Assembly (NCBI RefSeq): GCF_001425945.1
Contig: NZ_LMEB01000001.1
Coordinates: forward strand, 62,001 to 126,000
Reading direction: 5' to 3'
DNA length: 64,000 bases
From: Brevundimonas sp. Root1279
Lineage (GTDB): Bacteria; Pseudomonadota; Alphaproteobacteria; Caulobacterales; Caulobacteraceae
Each line of letters starts with the position of its first letter. Position 1 is the stretch's first letter. The notes under the pieces are model-generated. The model ran no database searches, was not told the DNA's origin, and was given only the letters and a program-made list of their open reading frames with translations. This document shows, piece after piece, positions 37,960 to 46,757 of this stretch. Both the position numbers and the translations under genes were made by a program.

Positions 37960-38676
37960 TCAGGCCGCGCCGACCTCCAGCCCATAGGCCTGCCACAGCG
38001 AGTGATCCTTCAGGGTCCCGCGCAGGAAGGCCAGATGCGTCTCGCGCTCGGCCTCGGTCGAGCGCGGCGCCAACGGGCGCGGCCGCGCCCCGTGGCCGCC
38101 GGCCGTCGCCATGACGGCGGTCGACGCCACGGTCCTGGCCGTAGAAAGGTCCAGCCGCCGCTCCTTGCCGCCGCGCAGCTCCAGATAGACCTCCGCCAGG
38201 AGACGGGCGTCGATCAGGGCGCCGTGGAAGGTCCGGTCTGTCAGCGACACCTTGAAGCGCTTGCAAAGGGCGTCGAGCGAGTTCGGCATGCCCGGGAAGC
38301 GGGTCTGGGCCAGCTTCAGCGTATCGATCCAGCGCGCCTCTTCGTACAGGCCGTGACGGCACAGGCCGAACTCGTAGTCGATGAAGTTGCGGTCGAACTG
38401 GGCGTTGTGGGCGATGATCGGCGCGTCGCCGATGAACTCGACCAGATCGTGCACGATCGCAGCGAATTTCGGCGCGTCCTTGACCTTGTCGTCGGTGATG
38501 CCGTGGACCCGGGTCGCGTCGGGCGGGATCAGCCGCTCCGGATTGACGAAGCGGTGGAAGGTCCGGCCGGTCGGCAGCAGGTCGTCGATCTCGATACAGC
38601 CGACCTCGATCAGCCGGTCGCCCGTCTTGGGATCAAAGCCGGTGGTTTCGGTGTCGAGTACGATTTCGCGCGCCAT
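37960..38676 (-). CDS. dnaQ: DNA polymerase III epsilon subunit
   Basis: DnaQ is the 3'-5' proofreading exonuclease of the replicative polymerase. The 238-residue protein carries Exo I (LDTETTGFDPKTGDRLIEVG), Exo II (IAHNAQFDRNFIDYE) and Exo III-epsilon (TFHGALIDARLLAEVYLEL) motifs. The C-terminal 50 residues would contact the alpha subunit. It lies six bases after the coaE stop, at the end of a leftward run of near-contiguous genes. Confidence 0.96.
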   Translation of the reverse strand: MAREIVLDTETTGFDPKTGDRLIEVGCIEIDDLLPTGRTFHRFVNPERLIPPDATRVHGITDDKVKDAPKFAAIVHDLVEFIGDAPIIAHNAQFDRNFIDYEFGLCRHGLYEEARWIDTLKLAQTRFPGMPNSLDALCKRFKVSLTDRTFHGALIDARLLAEVYLELRGGKERRLDLSTARTVASTAVMATAGGHGARPRPLAPRSTEAERETHLAFLRGTLKDHSLWQAYGLEVGAA

Positions 38677-38682
38677 CGCCCC

Positions 38683-39324
38683 TTATTGGCGATGTTCGCC
38701 GTCCTCCGAAAGAGTCCGGCCACGCGGCGTCCACCCTTCGGCGAGAACCATCCCCACGATTTCCCGCACCCGGTCGCGGGCGACGTCGAGGCCCTGGCCC
38801 GTGTCGACCACAAAATCGGCCCGGCGGCGCTTCTCGGCGTCCGGCATCTGGCGCGCCAGGATGATGTCCAGCCGCTCGCGGGTCATGCCGGGTCGGGCCA
38901 GCACCCGCTCGGCCTGAACGGCGGGCGGGGCCGTCACCACCACCACCGCGTCGACGGTCGCCTCGGCGCCGGTCTCATAGAGCAGGGGGATGTCCAGCAC
39001 GGCCAGCCGGACCCCTCGCGCCGCGGCGGCGGCCAGATCCTCAGCGCGCCCGCCCGCCACCAGCGGATGAACGATCTGCTCCAGACGGCGGAAGGCGGCC
39101 GGGTCGTCGCCCAGCGCAGCCGCCAAACGGGCCCGGTCGACGCCCCCCTCGATGACCACGCCGGGGAAGGCCTCCTCGACCGGCCCGACAGCCGCGCCGC
39201 CGGGCGCATAGAGCCGGTGCACGGCCTCATCGGCGTTCCACACCAGGGCGCCTTCGTCGGCGAACAAGGCCGCCGTGGTTGACTTGCCCATTCCGATCGA
39301 ACCGGTGAGGCCGAGAACGATCAT
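38683..39324 (-). CDS. coaE: Dephospho-CoA kinase
   Basis: CoaE performs the last step of coenzyme A synthesis, phosphorylating dephospho-CoA. The 213 residues show the P-loop [14 protein letters not shown] at the N-terminus, the lid-region segment [22 protein letters not shown], and [20 protein letters not shown] near the C-terminus. Its start overlaps the aroE stop (ATGA). The ppsR-maf-aroE-coaE chain has four-base overlaps at every junction. Confidence 0.96.
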   Translation of the reverse strand: MIVLGLTGSIGMGKSTTAALFADEGALVWNADEAVHRLYAPGGAAVGPVEEAFPGVVIEGGVDRARLAAALGDDPAAFRRLEQIVHPLVAGGRAEDLAAAAARGVRLAVLDIPLLYETGAEATVDAVVVVTAPPAVQAERVLARPGMTRERLDIILARQMPDAEKRRRADFVVDTGQGLDVARDRVREIVGMVLAEGWTPRGRTLSEDGEHRQ

Positions 39325-40118
39325 TCGGTTTCCCCCAGGGCCTCGAGCGCCAACCGGCGCACGTCAATGGCCGGCGGCTCCAGGCCGAAGAAGGCGCGGA
39401 ATGACGGCCGGGCCTGACCGATCAGCATGGCCAGGCCGTCGACGGTCTGGAGACCCCGCGCCCGGCCCGCGGCGAGGAAGGGCGTGACCAACGGTCGGTA
39501 GGTCATGTCCATCAGGACGGCGTCGGCGGGCAGGACGGCGAGGTCGACCTCGGGCCGCACGCTGAGGGCATTGACCACCAGGGCGGCCTCGGTCAGCGCC
39601 GTCTCGTCGCCGACCTCGACGCCGATATCGGCCGCCAGGGCCTGAGCCCGCTCACGCGTGCGGTTGATGATGAACACGCGCGCCCCAGCGTCCTTCAGGG
39701 CCACGGCTGCGGCGCGCGCGGCGCCCCCGGCCCCGAGCAGGGCAACCGACCGGCCCGCCAGCGCCAGCCCCGGCGCCTGTTCGGCGAGCGCCTCCAGCAG
39801 ACCGCGGCCGTCCGTACTGTCAGCGCGGACGCGGCCCTCTTCGAAGACCAGCAGATTGGCCGAGCCGCAGCGGCGCGCGGTGTCGCTGACGTCGTCGGCG
39901 AGGACCAAGGCTCGCTCCTTGAATGGGGCGGTGACGTTGAGACCACGAAGAGCGTCGGCGCGGCCCTCGGCGACCAGGGCGTCGAAGCCGGCCGCGTCAG
40001 CCGGGCCGAACGGCCGATAGTCGGCGTCCAGCTGGGCGGCCGCGATCCAGGCGCGGTGGAGCAGGGGGCTGAGCGAATGGGCGATCGGCTGGCCGACAAC
40101 GCCGGCGACGACCGTCAT
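39321..40118 (-). CDS. aroE: Shikimate dehydrogenase
   Basis: AroE reduces 3-dehydroshikimate to shikimate with NADPH in the aromatic amino-acid pathway. The 265-residue protein begins [19 protein letters not shown], with the substrate-binding [13 protein letters not shown], the NADP loop [15 protein letters not shown] and the C-terminal [15 protein letters not shown]. The ATG at 40118 is preferred over in-frame upstream starts because the family begins at this point. It overlaps the maf stop by four bases. Confidence 0.96.
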   Translation of the reverse strand: MTVVAGVVGQPIAHSLSPLLHRAWIAAAQLDADYRPFGPADAAGFDALVAEGRADALRGLNVTAPFKERALVLADDVSDTARRCGSANLLVFEEGRVRADSTDGRGLLEALAEQAPGLALAGRSVALLGAGGAARAAAVALKDAGARVFIINRTRERAQALAADIGVEVGDETALTEAALVVNALSVRPEVDLAVLPADAVLMDMTYRPLVTPFLAAGRARGLQTVDGLAMLIGQARPSFRAFFGLEPPAIDVRRLALEALGETE

Positions 40119-40717
40119 GACAGCAGCACCCCGGCGCGGCGCAGCTCGACCAGCACCGGCCACAGGGGCAGGCCCAGGACGGTGAAATAGTCGCCGTCGA
40201 CGGCCTCGAAGAGTTGCGAGCCCATCCCCTCGAGTCGGTAGGACCCGACGCAATGCAGCAGCGCATCGCCCTCAGCGGCCAGATAGGCGTCGAGGAAGGC
40301 GTCGGAGAATTCGCGCACCCGCATCGCCGCGGTGTCGACGCCGGACCAAACGATCTGGCCATTGTGCGCCAGGGCGGCGCCGGAATGCAGGTGGTGGACG
40401 CGGCCGCGCATCGCCGCCAGTCGGTCGCGGGCTTCCACCTGCGAGCGCGCCTTGGAGACCAGGCCGCCATCGAAGGCCAGGGTCTGGTCGGCGCCCAGCA
40501 CCCAGGCGTCGTCGTCATGACGCGACACCGCCAAGGCCTTGGCCCGGGCCAGTTCGACCGCCAGGCCGGCGGCGTCGGCTGGATCGTGGCGATTCTTCAG
40601 GGCGTCTTCATCGACGTCGGCGACCTGGACCGAAAAGGCCACGCCCGCATCCTCGAGCATGGCCCGGCGGGCGGCGCTCTTGGAGGCCAGGATCAGGCGT
40701 TCGTTCACCGGGGTCAC
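40115..40717 (-). CDS. maf: Maf-like nucleotide pyrophosphatase
   Basis: Maf-type enzymes hydrolyse non-canonical or modified nucleoside triphosphates such as dTTP, UTP or m7GTP, acting as house-cleaning pyrophosphatases. The 200 residues show LILASKSAARRAMLEDAGV, VLGADQTLAF and RDRLAAMRGRVHHLHSG. Which of the Maf substrates applies cannot be told. The GTG start overlaps the ppsR stop by four bases. Confidence 0.92.
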   Translation of the reverse strand: MTPVNERLILASKSAARRAMLEDAGVAFSVQVADVDEDALKNRHDPADAAGLAVELARAKALAVSRHDDDAWVLGADQTLAFDGGLVSKARSQVEARDRLAAMRGRVHHLHSGAALAHNGQIVWSGVDTAAMRVREFSDAFLDAYLAAEGDALLHCVGSYRLEGMGSQLFEAVDGDYFTVLGLPLWPVLVELRRAGVLLS

Positions 40718-41583
40718 CAGCTGGCTCCCACGCGATGGGTGCGGCGCTCGTTGAGCACATTGATAATGGCCGCCGCCGTTTCCTCGACCGAGCGCCGGGT
40801 CACGTCGATGACCGGCCAGCCACGACGCTCGAAGGCGCGTCTGGCCTTGATCGTCTCGTCGCGCACGGCGTCATGGTCGGTGTAGGCCGAGGCGCGCACG
40901 GCGTTCAGCCCGTCCAGCCGGTTGCGGCGGATCTGCACCAGCCGATCCGGCGAGACGGTCAGGCCGATGACCAGCGGGTTTTTCAGCTGCGTCAGCCGTT
41001 CGCCATCCTCCTGGCCCGGCACCAGCGGAACATTGGCGGCGCGGATGCCGCGGTGGGCCAGATAGATGCAGGTCGGAGTCTTGGATGTCCGACTGACCCC
41101 GCACAGCACGACGTCTGCACCTTCCAGCTGCTCGGTCGTGCCCTGGCCGTCGTCGTGAGCCATGGCGAAATCGAGCGCTGCGATGCGATTGAAATAGTCG
41201 GTGTCGAGGGCGTGCTGGGCGCCGACGCGGGGCGCCAGGGCGGCGCCGAGATAGCGCGACAGCACGCCTTCCAGCGGATCGAGCGCCGCGATCTGGGGCA
41301 TGTCGAGCTTGCGGCAGCCCTCCTCCAGCTGCTCGCGCAGCTCGCGGTCCACCAGGGTGTGAAGAACGACGCCGGGCGCTGCGCTGATCTCATCGAGCAC
41401 CCGCTCCATCTGACGCTCCGAACGGACCAGGGCGTAGATGTGCTCGATCGGAATGACCCCATCGAAGCGGGCGACCACGGCCTTGGCCATGGCGTTGAGG
41501 GTCTCGCCGGTCGAGTCCGACACCAGGTGGACGTGGAAATAGGTCGCCAGGCGGGACGCGCCGGCCGGACGGGCCGGGCTCAT
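40714..41583 (-). CDS. ppsR: PpsR-type kinase/pyrophosphorylase (DUF299)
   Basis: DUF299 proteins regulate PEP synthase or pyruvate phosphate dikinase by ADP-dependent phosphorylation and Pi-dependent dephosphorylation. The 289-residue protein has HLVSDSTGETLNAMAKAV near the start and the P-loop GVSRTSKTPTCIYLAHRG in the middle. No PEP synthase or PPDK gene is in view. It is the first gene of the leftward run next to the putative origin, and starts at the left edge of that region. Confidence 0.93.
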   Translation of the reverse strand: MSPARPAGASRLATYFHVHLVSDSTGETLNAMAKAVVARFDGVIPIEHIYALVRSERQMERVLDEISAAPGVVLHTLVDRELREQLEEGCRKLDMPQIAALDPLEGVLSRYLGAALAPRVGAQHALDTDYFNRIAALDFAMAHDDGQGTTEQLEGADVVLCGVSRTSKTPTCIYLAHRGIRAANVPLVPGQEDGERLTQLKNPLVIGLTVSPDRLVQIRRNRLDGLNAVRASAYTDHDAVRDETIKARRAFERRGWPVIDVTRRSVEETAAAIINVLNERRTHRVGASW

Positions 41584-41815
41584 GAAAAGACGCTCGCGGG
41601 AAGAAGACTCATGGGGATGGGCTCAACGGAAGCTGTCCATGACGCACAGTCTCCTGTGGACGAGGCCGGGCGCCGTTCGAGGACACCGGGGTGGAAATCC
41701 CTATAGCCGGGCCGAGGCTGGGCGGCGAGCGTGGATCAAGGTGGACGCTGCGCTGCGCAGCGCTGGATTCATCCCATGGGGGCGGCGACGCTTCCCACGC
41801 CGCATGTGGACAGAC

Positions 41816-41830
41816 TTAACAACTCGTTAA
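41816..41830. promoter_or_regulatory. CtrA binding site in the origin
   Basis: TTAA at 41816-41819, seven bases, then TTAA at 41827-41830, a perfect match to the CtrA consensus TTAA-N7-TTAA, with C following each half. In Caulobacter, CtrA bound to such sites silences the origin in swarmer cells. It sits 3 bases after the DnaA-like TGTGGACAG, so CtrA and DnaA binding could exclude each other. Confidence 0.8.
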
Positions 41831-42021
41831 CGCCAACAGCCCATCCCCGGGCCCGGCGCCGCTTAAAGCTCGGCGGCTCAACGGCTCGAACGGAACTGTC
41901 CACGATTCCCCCAACCTCCAGGACAGACGTGGATCGGTGGAGAACAGCGCCGGGAGAAGCCCGGTGAAACCGCCTGGACGGCCCCATTTATCCCCGTCTT
42001 CCCCGGCCCCACTTCCTTCCT

Positions 42022-42056
42022 CCAATTCCTTTGAATTTTTTTCATTGAAGGATTGG
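42022..42056. other. AT-rich inverted repeat, possible unwinding element
   Basis: An imperfect inverted repeat (CCAATTCCTT / AAGGATTGG) surrounds TTTGAATTTTTTTCATTG; 21 of the 28 bases 42023-42050 are A or T in a GC-rich genome. It is 60 bases before hemE. It could be the duplex-unwinding element of the origin, part of the hemE leader, or both. Confidence 0.5.
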
Positions 42057-42115
42057 ATGTGCGACATCGGGATGGGCTTGAGCGTGATCAGGCTCACCGG
42101 TAAGCCCGAGATCAG

Positions 42116-43159
42116 ATGACCGTTTCCGACACCCCCCTCCTGCTCAAGGTTCTCGCCGGCGAGACGACGGCCCGCCCGCCGGTGTGGTTCATGCGCCAGG
42201 CGGGGCGGTATCTCCCCGAGTACCGGGCTTTGCGGGCGACGACGCCGGATTTCATCTCCTTCTGCCTGAACCCCGAGAAGGCCGCCGAGGCGACCCTGCA
42301 GCCGATGCGCCGCTACGGCTTCGACGCGGCCATTGTCTTTGCGGATATCCTGCTGATCCCTCGGGCCCTGGGCCAGGAGGTCTGGTTCGAGGCGGGGGAG
42401 GGGCCGCGGCTCGGGGCCCTGCCGTCGGTGGAGTCCATGCGAGACCTGGCCGCCGGGGCGGGAGAGGCGCTGAACCAGGTCGGCCAAACCCTGTCGATCG
42501 TACGACGCGAGCTGGAGCCCGAGCGGGCCCTGATCGGCTTCGCGGGCGCCCCGTGGACGGTCGCCACCTATATGTTGGACGGCGAGGCGCGGACCATCGG
42601 CAAGGGCGAACGCGCCCAGGCCCGGACCTATGCCTACGCCGAGCCCGAAAAGGTGGCGGCGGTGCTGGATGTCCTGGTCGAGGCCACGGCGCATTATCTG
42701 AAGATGCAGGCCGACGCCGGCGCCCAGGTGCTGAAGATCTTCGAAAGCTGGGCCGAGGGCCTGCCCGACGATCTGTTCGAGAGCCTGGTGCTCCAGCCGC
42801 ACGTCAAGCTGGTGAAGCGGGTGCGTGAGCTGGGCGTGACTGTGCCCCTGATCGGCTTCCCGCGCGGTTCGGCGGCCCTGGCCGAACGCTATGCCGCCGA
42901 GTGCGACGTCCAGGCCGTGGCGCTGGACACCGCCTGTCCGCTCGCCGTCGGTCAGCGGGTGCAGAAGATCAAGCCGATCCAGGGCGCGCTCGACCCGCTG
43001 CTGCTTCGCGCCGGCGGGCCGATGCTGGATCGCCGCGTCGATCAACTGCTCGAGGCCTGGGGCCACGGGCCGTGGATCTTCAACCTCGGCCATGGAATCC
43101 TGCCGGACGTGCCGATGGCCCATGTCGAGCAGGTGCTGAAGCGGATCGGCGCCCAATGA
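42116..43159 (+). CDS. hemE: Uroporphyrinogen decarboxylase
   Basis: HemE decarboxylates uroporphyrinogen III to coproporphyrinogen III in haem synthesis. The 347-residue protein begins with PVWFMRQAGRYLPEYRALR, followed by FADILLIPRALGQEVWFE, and GFAGAPWTVATYMLDG; the C-terminal GPWIFNLGHGILPDVPMAHV is also typical. The start is ATG at 42116. It is the first gene right of the putative origin, and its stop overlaps hemH (ATGA). Confidence 0.97.
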   Translation: MTVSDTPLLLKVLAGETTARPPVWFMRQAGRYLPEYRALRATTPDFISFCLNPEKAAEATLQPMRRYGFDAAIVFADILLIPRALGQEVWFEAGEGPRLGALPSVESMRDLAAGAGEALNQVGQTLSIVRRELEPERALIGFAGAPWTVATYMLDGEARTIGKGERAQARTYAYAEPEKVAAVLDVLVEATAHYLKMQADAGAQVLKIFESWAEGLPDDLFESLVLQPHVKLVKRVRELGVTVPLIGFPRGSAALAERYAAECDVQAVALDTACPLAVGQRVQKIKPIQGALDPLLLRAGGPMLDRRVDQLLEAWGHGPWIFNLGHGILPDVPMAHVEQVLKRIGAQ

Positions 43160-44190
43160 GCCGGAAAGTCGCCGTCGTCCTGTTCAACCTCGGCGGTCCC
43201 GACGACCAGGCTTCGGTGAAGCCCTTCCTGTTCAACCTGTTCCGCGACCCGGCCATTATCGGCCTGCCGGACCCGTTCCGGACCCTGCTGGCCAAGCGGA
43301 TCGCCGCCAAGCGCGAGGTCTCAGCCCAGGCCAACTACGCCCTGATGGGCGGCGGTTCGCCCCTGCTGCCCGAGACTCGCCGCCAGGCCGCGGCCCTGGA
43401 GCAGGCCCTGGCCCCGCGCCTGCCGGGCGACGAGGTGCGCATCTTCATCGCCATGCGGTACTGGGCCCCGCTGAGCGAACAGACGGCGGCCGAGGTGGCC
43501 GCCTGGGCGCCCGACGAGATCGTCCTGCTCCCGCTCTATCCGCAGTTCTCGACCACCACGACCCAGTCGTCGCTGAAGGCCTGGAACGACGTCTACAAGG
43601 GCCCCGGGGCCAGTCGGACGGTGTGCTGCTATCCGCGAGGAGATGGCTGGATCGAGGCCCAGGCCCAGCTGGTCCGGGCCAAGATGGCCGAGGCCGGAGA
43701 CCACCCGACGCGGGTGCTGTTCTCGGCACACGGCATTCCGGAAAACCTGATCCGAAGGAAGGGCGATCCGTACCAGGAGCAGGTCGAGGCGACCTGCGCG
43801 GCCATCGCTGAACGCGCCGGGCTGGGTGATTGGGCGATCTGCTACCAGAGCCGGGTCGGTCCGCTGAAATGGCTGGGCCCGTCGACGCCCGAGGCCATCG
43901 AACAGGCCGGCCGGGACGGCGTCGGCGTGGTGGTCACGCCGGTCGCCTTCGTCTCCGAACATATCGAGACCCTGGTCGAGCTGGACATCGAGTACGGCGA
44001 GCTGGCCCACAAGCTTGGCGTGTCGCCCTATCTGCGCACCCCGGCGGTGGGCCTGACTCCGGCCTTCATCGACAGCCTGGCCGAGGCGACCGTCGAGGCC
44101 TTGTCGCGCGAAGGCGTGGCGCCCTACGGTCCTGGTTGCCGGGGCGACTGGAAGGCCTGTCCCAGGACCTGCGAGCGGAGCGCCGCCTGA
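43156..44190 (+). CDS. hemH: Ferrochelatase
   Basis: HemH inserts Fe(II) into protoporphyrin IX, the last step of haem b synthesis. The 344-residue protein has VVLFNLGGPDDQASVKPFLF, the metal/His segment LFSAHGIPENLIRRKGDPY, and CYQSRVGPLKWLGPSTPEAI. The C-terminal Cys-rich tail (YGPGCRGDWKACPRTCE) could carry a [2Fe-2S] cluster, as in Caulobacter ferrochelatase. The ATG at 43156 overlaps the hemE stop. Confidence 0.97.
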   Translation: MSRKVAVVLFNLGGPDDQASVKPFLFNLFRDPAIIGLPDPFRTLLAKRIAAKREVSAQANYALMGGGSPLLPETRRQAAALEQALAPRLPGDEVRIFIAMRYWAPLSEQTAAEVAAWAPDEIVLLPLYPQFSTTTTQSSLKAWNDVYKGPGASRTVCCYPRGDGWIEAQAQLVRAKMAEAGDHPTRVLFSAHGIPENLIRRKGDPYQEQVEATCAAIAERAGLGDWAICYQSRVGPLKWLGPSTPEAIEQAGRDGVGVVVTPVAFVSEHIETLVELDIEYGELAHKLGVSPYLRTPAVGLTPAFIDSLAEATVEALSREGVAPYGPGCRGDWKACPRTCERSAA

Positions 44191-44648
44191 TGTTCGAGAT
44201 CGTGCGCGGCCTGCACATCCTGGCGGTCATCGCCTGGATGGCCGGACTGCTCTTCCTGCCGCGGCTCTACGCCTATGACGCCGAACAGGCCGCCAAGCCG
44301 GAGCCGCTGCGCTCCGAGATGCGCGAGCTGCTGCGGACCTGGCAGCGACGCCTGCTGAAGATCATCCTGAACCCGGCCATGACCGCCGCCTGGGTGTTCG
44401 GCGGGTGGCTGATCGGCATGCACGTCTGGAACCAGGGCTGGGGCTTCCTGGCCCAGCCGTGGATGGTGACCAAGCTGGTCGGCGTAGCCGCCCTCAGCGG
44501 CTGGCACGGCTTCCTCTCCGGCGAGTTCAAGCGCATCCAGGCCGGGACCTCGACGAAAACCAGCCGGTTCTGGCGCATGACCAACGAGGTCCCCTTCCTG
44601 ATCGCCATCGTCATCGTGCTGTCTGTGACGACGGAGTGGTCTTTCTAG
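44190..44648 (+). CDS. hemJ: Protoporphyrinogen IX oxidase HemJ
   Basis: HemJ is the membrane oxidase that makes protoporphyrin IX in most alphaproteobacteria. The 152-residue protein has about four hydrophobic helices and the family's conserved His in IVRGLHILAVIAWMAGLLFLP, plus GWHGFLSGEFKR in the C-terminal half. The gene overlaps the hemH stop by one base (TGATG). With hemE and hemH it completes the three last-stage haem genes next to the origin. Confidence 0.94.
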   Translation: MFEIVRGLHILAVIAWMAGLLFLPRLYAYDAEQAAKPEPLRSEMRELLRTWQRRLLKIILNPAMTAAWVFGGWLIGMHVWNQGWGFLAQPWMVTKLVGVAALSGWHGFLSGEFKRIQAGTSTKTSRFWRMTNEVPFLIAIVIVLSVTTEWSF

Positions 44649-44692
44649 AGGGGCGCTAATGCGGGCGCTCGCTGCTTGAGCGCCAACCCCTC
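44648..44692 (+). terminator. Nested hairpin after hemJ
   Basis: An inner stem GGCGCTC/GAGCGCC (44664-44684) sits inside an outer stem GAGGGG/CCCCTC, beginning at the last base of the hemJ stop codon. It shares its GGGGCGCTAATGC start with hairpins after nfu and usp. It ends the hemEHJ transcript; the remaining bases to 44914 should hold the rho promoter and leader, in which I recognise nothing specific. Confidence 0.62.
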
Positions 44693-44914
44693 CGCTTGAC
44701 CTCGGCGGCGCGCCGTGGTTTCGCTGGTCTCGAACCGATCCTGGCTCAGGGCTTTGGCCTTCCGGACGGTCCCTCTCTTACAGCGATGCCTGCCGGATCG
44801 ACCCCGCGGGATCCCCATCGCCCTTCCTGCCGGCCGCAAGGCCAACATCGCCAGCCTGACCGACCCCGGCTTTCGCGCGGGCGTTCGGGCGTGCACGCCA
44901 GAAGTAGAATTCCC

Positions 44915-46327
44915 ATGACCGACGTCCGCGACACCGATCCGACCGCTCCTGAAGCCGAAACCCTCGACGAGGCCGCCTCGAACGAGGTTTCCGCCGCCGA
45001 CCTGCCGATGGTCGACCAGGAGGCTGACGACGAAGAGGACGACGGCGAACCGATCGTCCCCAACGGCCGCATCACCCTGCAGGAGCTGAACGACAAGACG
45101 CCGGAAGAGCTGGTCGCCTTCGCCGAGAGCCTGGAGATCGAGAACGCCGGCAACCTGCGCAAGCAGGACCTGCTGTTCGCCATCCTCAAGACCCTGGCCG
45201 ATGAAGAGGTGGAGATCATCGCCTCGGGCGTGCTGGAGATCCTGCCGGATGGCTTCGGCTTCCTGCGCAGCCCGGACGTCAATTATCTTCCGGGTCCGGA
45301 CGATGTTTACGTTTCTCCGTCGCAGATCCGCCGCTTCGGCCTGCGCTCGGGCGACACCATCCACGGCGCCGTCCGCGGCCCGCGCGAAGGCGAGCGCTAC
45401 TTCGCCCTGCTCAAGGTCGACACGATCAACTTTGAGGACCCGGAAACGGTCAAGACCAAGGTCCTGTTCGACAACCTGACGCCGCTCTATCCGGAAGAGC
45501 GGCTGCACATGGAAATCCAGGACCCGACCCTGAAGGATCGGTCGGGCCGGGTCATCGACATCGTCGCCCCGCTCGGCAAGGGCCAGCGCTGCCTGATCGT
45601 CGCCCCGCCGCGCGTCGGCAAGACGGTGATGCTGCAGAACATCGCCAAGTCGATCGAGAAGAACCACCCCGAGGTCTTCCTCATCGTCCTGCTGATCGAC
45701 GAGCGTCCCGAAGAGGTGACGGACATGCAGCGCACGGTGAAGGGCGAGGTCATCGCCTCGACCTTCGACGAGCCGGCCACCCGCCACGTCGCCGTCGCCG
45801 AGATGGTGATCGAAAAGGCCAAGCGTCTGGTCGAGCACAAGAAGGACGTGGTGATCCTGCTCGACTCCATCACCCGCCTGGGCCGCGCATACAACGCCAC
45901 CGTCCCGTCGTCGGGCAAGGTGCTGACCGGCGGCGTCGACGCCAACGCCCTGCAGCGTCCGAAGCGCTTCTTCGGCGCCGCGCGCAACGTGGAGCAGGGC
46001 GGTTCGCTGACCATCATCGCCACAGCCCTGATCGACACCGGGTCGCGCATGGACGAGGTGATCTTCGAAGAGTTCAAGGGCACCGGTAACTCGGAAATCG
46101 TCCTGGATCGCAAGGTCGCCGACAAGCGCATCTTCCCGGCGATCGACGTGCTCAAGTCCGGGACCCGCAAGGAAGACCTCATCACGCCGAAGGACCAGCT
46201 GGCCAAGACCTATGTCCTGCGCCGCATCCTCAACCCGATGGGTCCGCAGGACGCGATCGAGTTCCTCATCGACAAGCTGCGCCAGTCCAAGAACAATGGC
46301 GACTTCTTCCAGTCGATGAACACCTGA
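44915..46327 (+). CDS. rho: Transcription termination factor Rho
   Basis: Rho is the hexameric RNA translocase that ends transcription at Rho-dependent sites. The 470-residue protein starts with an acidic extension (residues 1-45) longer than in E. coli. The N-terminal RNA-binding domain includes [20 protein letters not shown]. The ATPase has the P-loop [18 protein letters not shown], Walker [17 protein letters not shown] and the C-terminal [16 protein letters not shown]. The ATG at 44915 is chosen because in-frame upstream sequence does not resemble Rho. Confidence 0.97.
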   Translation: MTDVRDTDPTAPEAETLDEAASNEVSAADLPMVDQEADDEEDDGEPIVPNGRITLQELNDKTPEELVAFAESLEIENAGNLRKQDLLFAILKTLADEEVEIIASGVLEILPDGFGFLRSPDVNYLPGPDDVYVSPSQIRRFGLRSGDTIHGAVRGPREGERYFALLKVDTINFEDPETVKTKVLFDNLTPLYPEERLHMEIQDPTLKDRSGRVIDIVAPLGKGQRCLIVAPPRVGKTVMLQNIAKSIEKNHPEVFLIVLLIDERPEEVTDMQRTVKGEVIASTFDEPATRHVAVAEMVIEKAKRLVEHKKDVVILLDSITRLGRAYNATVPSSGKVLTGGVDANALQRPKRFFGAARNVEQGGSLTIIATALIDTGSRMDEVIFEEFKGTGNSEIVLDRKVADKRIFPAIDVLKSGTRKEDLITPKDQLAKTYVLRRILNPMGPQDAIEFLIDKLRQSKNNGDFFQSMNT

Positions 46328-46348
46328 TCGTCCGCGCACGGACGCTCG

Positions 46349-46364
46349 TGTTTCACGTGAAACG
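46349..46364. promoter_or_regulatory. parS: parS-like site 1
   Basis: TGTTTCACGTGAAACG matches 15 of 16 bases of the ParB-binding consensus TGTTTCACGTGAAACA. It lies between rho and the DUF6489 gene, about 4.2 kb from the putative origin. It is one of four such sites to 50793. Confidence 0.9.
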
Positions 46365-46375
46365 GAGGCAGGCGG

Positions 46376-46603
46376 ATGAAGATCAATGTCGAGATCGACT
46401 GCACCCCGGCCGAGGCCCGCGCTTTTCTGGGCCTCCCGGACGTCGCGCCGCTGAACGATCATCTTGTCGCCGAGATGCAGCGGCGCATGGACGAGAACAT
46501 GGCCGCCATGCAGCCGGACGAACTGATGAAGACCTGGACCAGCTTCGGCGTCCAGGCCCAGGATCATTTCCGCAAGCTGATGGAGGCGGCGGTCAAGCCG
46601 TGA
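46376..46603 (+). CDS. DUF6489 family small protein
   Basis: A 75-residue protein beginning MKINVEIDCTPAEARAFLGLP, with a helical remainder (EMQRRMDENMAAMQPDELMKTW). This pattern matches what I know as DUF6489, a small conserved cytoplasmic family of sphingomonads and Caulobacterales with no assigned function. A GGAGG sequence just upstream supports the start. It sits between a parS-like site and a repeat. Confidence 0.78.
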   Translation: MKINVEIDCTPAEARAFLGLPDVAPLNDHLVAEMQRRMDENMAAMQPDELMKTWTSFGVQAQDHFRKLMEAAVKP

Positions 46604-46610
46604 CGCAGCG

Positions 46611-46748
46611 TCTCCTCCCCATTCAATGGGGAGGGGGACCGCGAAGCGGTGGAGGGGCGACTGGCCCCGAGCGCCGTCGCGTGCCCCTCCGTCACGCCGC
46701 AAGATGCGGCGCGCCACCTCCCCATTCGCGTCGCGAACAGGGAGGAGA
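46611..46748. repeat. MITE-like repeat before mnmE
   Basis: A 138-base element with inverted ends TCTCCTCCC (46611-46619) and GGGAGGAGA (46740-46748). Inside are further mirrored parts: CCTCCCCATT/AATGGGGAGG-type arms, GACCGCGAAGCGGTGGAGGGG and its partner in the CCCCTCCGTCACGCCGC region. Sequences of this kind are widely dispersed between genes in alphaproteobacteria. Its right end supplies the mnmE ribosome-binding site. Confidence 0.78.
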
Positions 46749-46757
46749 CCGACCGTC

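Larger units (their letters stand above)
41584..42115. other. Probable chromosomal replication origin (oriC)
   Basis: A 532-base non-coding stretch between divergent ppsR and hemE, the place of Cori in Caulobacter crescentus. DnaA-box-like sequences occur at 41655 (TGTGGACGA), 41730 (CGTGGATCA), 41805 (TGTGGACAG), 41896 (CTGTCCACG), 41928 (CGTGGATCG) and 41988 (TTATCCCCG). GANTC sites are at 41606, 41766 and 41904. A perfect CtrA site lies at 41816. An AT-rich stretch with an inverted repeat (42022-42056) could be the unwinding element. None of the DnaA boxes is the enterobacterial consensus, as expected in this order. Confidence 0.82.

Noticed and set aside
42901..43155. Open frame that would give hemH an extra N-terminal 85 residues
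   Set aside because: It is a shadow of hemE in another frame. The ATG at 43156 overlaps the hemE stop and matches the ferrochelatase start.
44696..44914. Open frame upstream of and in frame with rho
   Set aside because: The translation (Arg/Pro/Gly-rich, no hydrophobic or conserved segments) does not resemble any Rho N-terminus; GC-rich DNA often leaves frames open. The ATG at 44915 was used.
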